Source: UBA5189 sp035631615 (GTDB taxonomy: Bacteria > Chloroflexota > Limnocylindria > Limnocylindrales > CSP1-4). Taken from it: a DNA stretch of 53,569 nucleotides. Of the stretch, positions 51,134-53,569 are shown one piece after another (within the stretch, counting starts at the first letter, position 1; every line of letters begins with the position of its first letter). The position numbers and the translations under genes were made by a program. The stretch lies in NCBI GenBank assembly GCA_035631615.1, contig DASQIK010000001.1, positions 1-53,569 on the forward strand. Direction: 5' to 3'. The notes beneath the pieces are model-generated. The model made no database searches. It had not been told where the DNA came from and saw only the letters and a program-made list of their open reading frames with translations.

Positions 51134-52372
51134 CTACCCGACCGGCTGCACGGCCGGCTCGGGCTCGCCGGGGACCACGTCGTCGAGCGGTGGGTTGACC
51201 GTGCCGGGCCGCGCCATGAGCTCCACGAGCGCGGGCGGGATCGGGTCCACCGAATCCCAGTCGACCGGCAGCCGGACGTGGACGTCCTCGGGCCGGACGG
51301 CGGTGTCGGCATCGGCGCCGCGGGCCGGATCGGCGGTCCATTCGATCGTGACGGCGCCCGAGGTGAAGCCAGCCCCGAAAGCGACGATCGTGATCCGGTC
51401 GCCGACCTTCACGCGGCCCTCGTTGACCGCCTCGGCCATCGCGATCGGCACCGATGCGGCGGAGGTGTTGCCGTAGCGCTGGACGTTCGTGTACATCCGG
51501 TCCATCGGCAGGTCGAGGCCCTTCGCGACCGCCTCGATGATCCGGACGTTCGCCTGGTGCGGGATGAACAGGCTGATGTCGCTGGGCTCGAGACCGGACT
51601 TGCGGACCGATTCGAGGGCCGTCGTCGCCATCGTCTTGGTCGCGAAGCGGTAGGTCTCCTTGCCCTCCATGCGGATGTAGTGCTCACCGCGCGCGATCGT
51701 CTCGGCCGAGGGCGGGCTCTTCGCGCCGCCGGCGGGCAGCCAGATCATGTAGGCGCCCTGCGGCTCGGTCGTCAGCTCGACACCCAGCGCCCCGCCCGGC
51801 TCGGTCGATGCCGACAGGACGGCTGCTCCGGCGCCGTCACCGAACAGGATGCAGGTGGACCGGTCGGTGTAGTCCAGGAAGCGGGTGAGCAGCTCCGCGC
51901 CGATCACGAGCACGTGCTTCGCGAGCCCGGCGGCGATCCACGCCTGCGCGGTCGCGAAGCCGTAGACGAAGCCGGAGCAGGCGGCCGCCACGTCCATCGC
52001 CGCGGCCCGGGAGTTGCCGATCGCCTCCTTCACGAGCGCGGCGGTCGACGGCATCCAGTAATCCGGGGTGAGGGTCGCGAGGAGGATCAGGTCGATGTCG
52101 TCCGGGCTGATGCCGGCGGCACGGATGGCCCGGAGGCTTGCCACGGCGGCCATCGAGGCGGTCGTCTCGTTCGCGGCGGCGACCCGCCGCTCCCGGATGC
52201 CCGTACGCGTGACGATCCACTCGTCGTTGGTGTCGACCATCTTCTCGAGGTCGGCGTTCGTGAGGACCTGGCTCGGGACGTAGCGGCCCCAGCCGGTCAC
52301 GTGGGCGCGGATCGGGCGATTGCCGACAGTGGTGGCCGCGCCCGGCGCGGTGCCGTTCGGCGAGTGGCTCAT
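51134..52372 (-). CDS. fabH: 3-oxoacyl-ACP synthase III (FabH)
   Basis: The 412-residue thiolase-fold protein has the catalytic triad Cys132 ('DVAAACSGFVYGFA'), His272 ('FIPHQANVR') and Asn302 ('YGNTSAAS'). 'DTNDEWIVTRTGIRERR' near the N-terminus is also typical. FabH starts fatty-acid chains by condensing acyl-CoA with malonyl-ACP. Most FabH proteins are about 310-330 residues; here about 65 extra residues follow the fold ('VRLPVDWDSVDPIPPALVEL') and may be a disordered or regulatory tail. The ATG overlaps the accB stop by four bases. Confidence 0.93.
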   Translation of the reverse strand: MSHSPNGTAPGAATTVGNRPIRAHVTGWGRYVPSQVLTNADLEKMVDTNDEWIVTRTGIRERRVAAANETTASMAAVASLRAIRAAGISPDDIDLILLATLTPDYWMPSTAALVKEAIGNSRAAAMDVAAACSGFVYGFATAQAWIAAGLAKHVLVIGAELLTRFLDYTDRSTCILFGDGAGAAVLSASTEPGGALGVELTTEPQGAYMIWLPAGGAKSPPSAETIARGEHYIRMEGKETYRFATKTMATTALESVRKSGLEPSDISLFIPHQANVRIIEAVAKGLDLPMDRMYTNVQRYGNTSAASVPIAMAEAVNEGRVKVGDRITIVAFGAGFTSGAVTIEWTADPARGADADTAVRPEDVHVRLPVDWDSVDPIPPALVELMARPGTVNPPLDDVVPGEPEPAVQPVG

Positions 52373-52980
52373 AGCGGATCGACCTCGATCAATGGCTGCT
52401 TCGCACGCACGAGCTTGCCGTCCTCGGCGGTGATCCTGACGACACGGCCTGCCTTGTCGCTCTTGATCTCGTTGAACAGCTTCATCGCCTCGATGAGGCC
52501 GATGACCTGGCCCACCGCCACTTCGCCGCCGAGGTTCACGTAGGGCGCCGAGCCCGGCGCGGGCGACCCGTACCAGATGCCGGTGAGCGGCGCCATCACG
52601 GCGGGCCGGGCGGGCGGCCCCGCGTCCGCGGCCGGAATGGGAGGAGCGACGCCGGCCTCCGTTCCAGCGCCGGCGGCCGCCCCCGGCATCCCGGCTGGAA
52701 CCGCGTCGGCAGTCATGGGAGCGAGGGCCAAGGGCTTGCGCAGGACCAGCCCGGTCGCGCCGACCTGGACCTCCAGCTCGGTCAGCTCCGTGCGGTCGAG
52801 CAGCGCGGCGAGGCGGTCGATGAGATCGAGGAGCGACTCGTCGGGACTCCCGGCATTCGGGGCGGCCCCGTCCGTGGGCTCCGCGAGGACCGCCGGGTCG
52901 GCGACGGCCGGTTCGGCGACTGCCGGCCCATCGGCGGCCAGGGCAGCCGCTTCCGCGGTGGTGATCGGCTCGGGGTCCAT
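52369..52980 (-). CDS. accB: Biotin carboxyl carrier protein of acetyl-CoA carboxylase
   Basis: The ATG at 52980 gives 203 residues. The N-terminus is Ala/Pro-rich, followed by a helical/strand region 'LDLIDRLAALLDRTELTELE' and a flexible linker. The C-terminal biotinyl domain carries 'IEAMKLFNEI', where the Lys is biotinylated. It shuttles CO2 in malonyl-CoA formation. No accC/accA/accD is in view; they must lie elsewhere or beyond the window. Confidence 0.93.
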   Translation of the reverse strand: MDPEPITTAEAAALAADGPAVAEPAVADPAVLAEPTDGAAPNAGSPDESLLDLIDRLAALLDRTELTELEVQVGATGLVLRKPLALAPMTADAVPAGMPGAAAGAGTEAGVAPPIPAADAGPPARPAVMAPLTGIWYGSPAPGSAPYVNLGGEVAVGQVIGLIEAMKLFNEIKSDKAGRVVRITAEDGKLVRAKQPLIEVDPL

Positions 52981-52982
52981 CG

Positions 52983-53569
52983 TCAGCCGTCCCACCGACG
53001 GAAGATCAGGGCCGCGTTCTGGCCGCCGAACCCGAACGAGTTGTTGAGCGCAGCCCGGATCGGGCGATGCGTCGCCTGCAGCGGCGTGAGGTCGAGCCCG
53101 TCGGTGTACGGGTCCGGATCGAGGAGGTTGATCGTCGGCGGGACGGCGCCCTCGCGCATCGCCTGGATCGTGGCGATCGATTCGAGCGCGCCGGCCGCAC
53201 CGAGCGTGTGCCCGAGCATCGACTTCTGGGCGCTGATCGAGACGCTCGGGCCGTGCTCGCCGAGGAGCGTCGCGAGACCCTGCAGCTCCGCGCTGTCGCC
53301 CTCCGGCGTCGAGGTCGCGTGCGCATTGACGTGGTCGAGGTCGTCGGGCGCCATGCCTGCCTTGGTGAGCGCGCGCCGGCCAGCACGAAGCGCGCCGGCA
53401 CCGCCCGGCGCCGGGAGCGTGATGTGCGACGCGTCCGCGGTCGCGCCGTAGCCAACGAGCTCGGCGAGCGGCTCGGCGCCGCGCCGCTCCGCGTGCGAGA
53501 GCTCCTCGAGGACCAGCATGCCCGCGCCTTCGCCCATCACGAAGCCGTCGCGGCCGCGATCGAACGGGC
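52983..53569 (-). CDS. fabF: 3-oxoacyl-ACP synthase II (FabF), 5' end outside window
   Basis: The gene enters from the right edge; about 195 C-terminal residues are visible, from 'PFDRGRDGFVMGEGAGMLV' on. The two active-site His are present in 'VNAHATSTPEGD' and 'SMLGHTLGAAGALES', with 'NNSFGFGGQNAALIF' at the C-terminus. The catalytic Cys lies outside the window. FabF elongates acyl-ACP chains; it is immediately followed by accB, fabH and fabG in the same direction. Confidence 0.95.
   Translation of the reverse strand, partial: PFDRGRDGFVMGEGAGMLVLEELSHAERRGAEPLAELVGYGATADASHITLPAPGGAGALRAGRRALTKAGMAPDDLDHVNAHATSTPEGDSAELQGLATLLGEHGPSVSISAQKSMLGHTLGAAGALESIATIQAMREGAVPPTINLLDPDPYTDGLDLTPLQATHRPIRAALNNSFGFGGQNAALIFRRWDG

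Overview
The window is a contiguous piece of a very GC-rich bacterial chromosome (roughly 70% G+C by eye). It carries short operons on both strands, tight ATGA/GTGA/TGATG gene overlaps and frequent GTG or TTG starts. Gene content (ThyX, PHP-type PolX, LCP ligase, SpoIID/LytB protein, DUF2089 regulators, cAMP-type signalling, no LPS genes) fits a monoderm-like lineage such as Chloroflexota; that assignment is inference, since no rRNA or other decisive marker is present. I saw no tRNA, rRNA, CRISPR array, insertion sequence or prophage.

Left part (1-7.0 kb): a partial HD-domain protein, a small protein of unknown function, two envelope proteins (SpoIID/LytB-like and LCP ligase), a DinB protein, then a coupled cupin / PAC2 / glutaredoxin-like cluster. 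7.3-13 kb: a TerB-like gene and a tightly overlapping minus-strand operon in the order SorC-type regulator, FGGY carbohydrate kinase, ABC ATPase, permease, NMT1/THI5-like binding lipoprotein. 13-15.1 kb: a frameshifted deazaflavin-type reductase, an HhH-GPD repair protein and gene-poor DNA with several inverted repeats.

15.1-17.3 kb: a regulator operon (DUF2089, DUF4097 and two small genes) in which three consecutive products carry the same SHOCT-like helical module, behind a good sigma70-type promoter. 17.3-23.9 kb: an unknown beta-rich protein, a fusion of a GIY-YIG-like domain to GreA, an alpha/beta hydrolase, an ABC-2 exporter pair, a 45-residue zinc-ribbon protein, a PNPOx-like protein, a class II aldolase and an aquaporin. 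23.9-29.2 kb: two divergent cyclic-nucleotide-binding genes, one coupled to an FAD oxidoreductase, the other to a large class III cyclase / STAND ATPase / repeat protein.

29.2-35.7 kb: thyX, purine nucleoside phosphorylase, moaA, a cluster of DnaA-box-like motifs, and a coiled-coil protein coupled to a CpaE/ParA-like ATPase. 35.0-42 kb: HAD hydrolase, acetyl-CoA synthetase, MscS channel, class III aminotransferase, DUF885 peptidase. 42-46.6 kb: a 916-residue protein that looks like a degenerate Zn-ribbon adenine methyltransferase joined to a PD-(D/E)XK-like domain, a TPR protein with a HIRAN-like barrel, and a membrane protein. 46.6-53.6 kb: polX, a diguanylate cyclase, and a type II fatty-acid-synthesis operon (fabF-accB-fabH-fabG) cut by the window end.

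The strongest candidates for something undescribed are the GIY-YIG-GreA fusion, the 916-residue methyltransferase/nuclease-like protein with its TPR neighbour, the SHOCT-module operon and the paired cyclic-nucleotide modules. All functional statements come from reading motifs by eye; no database search was run.
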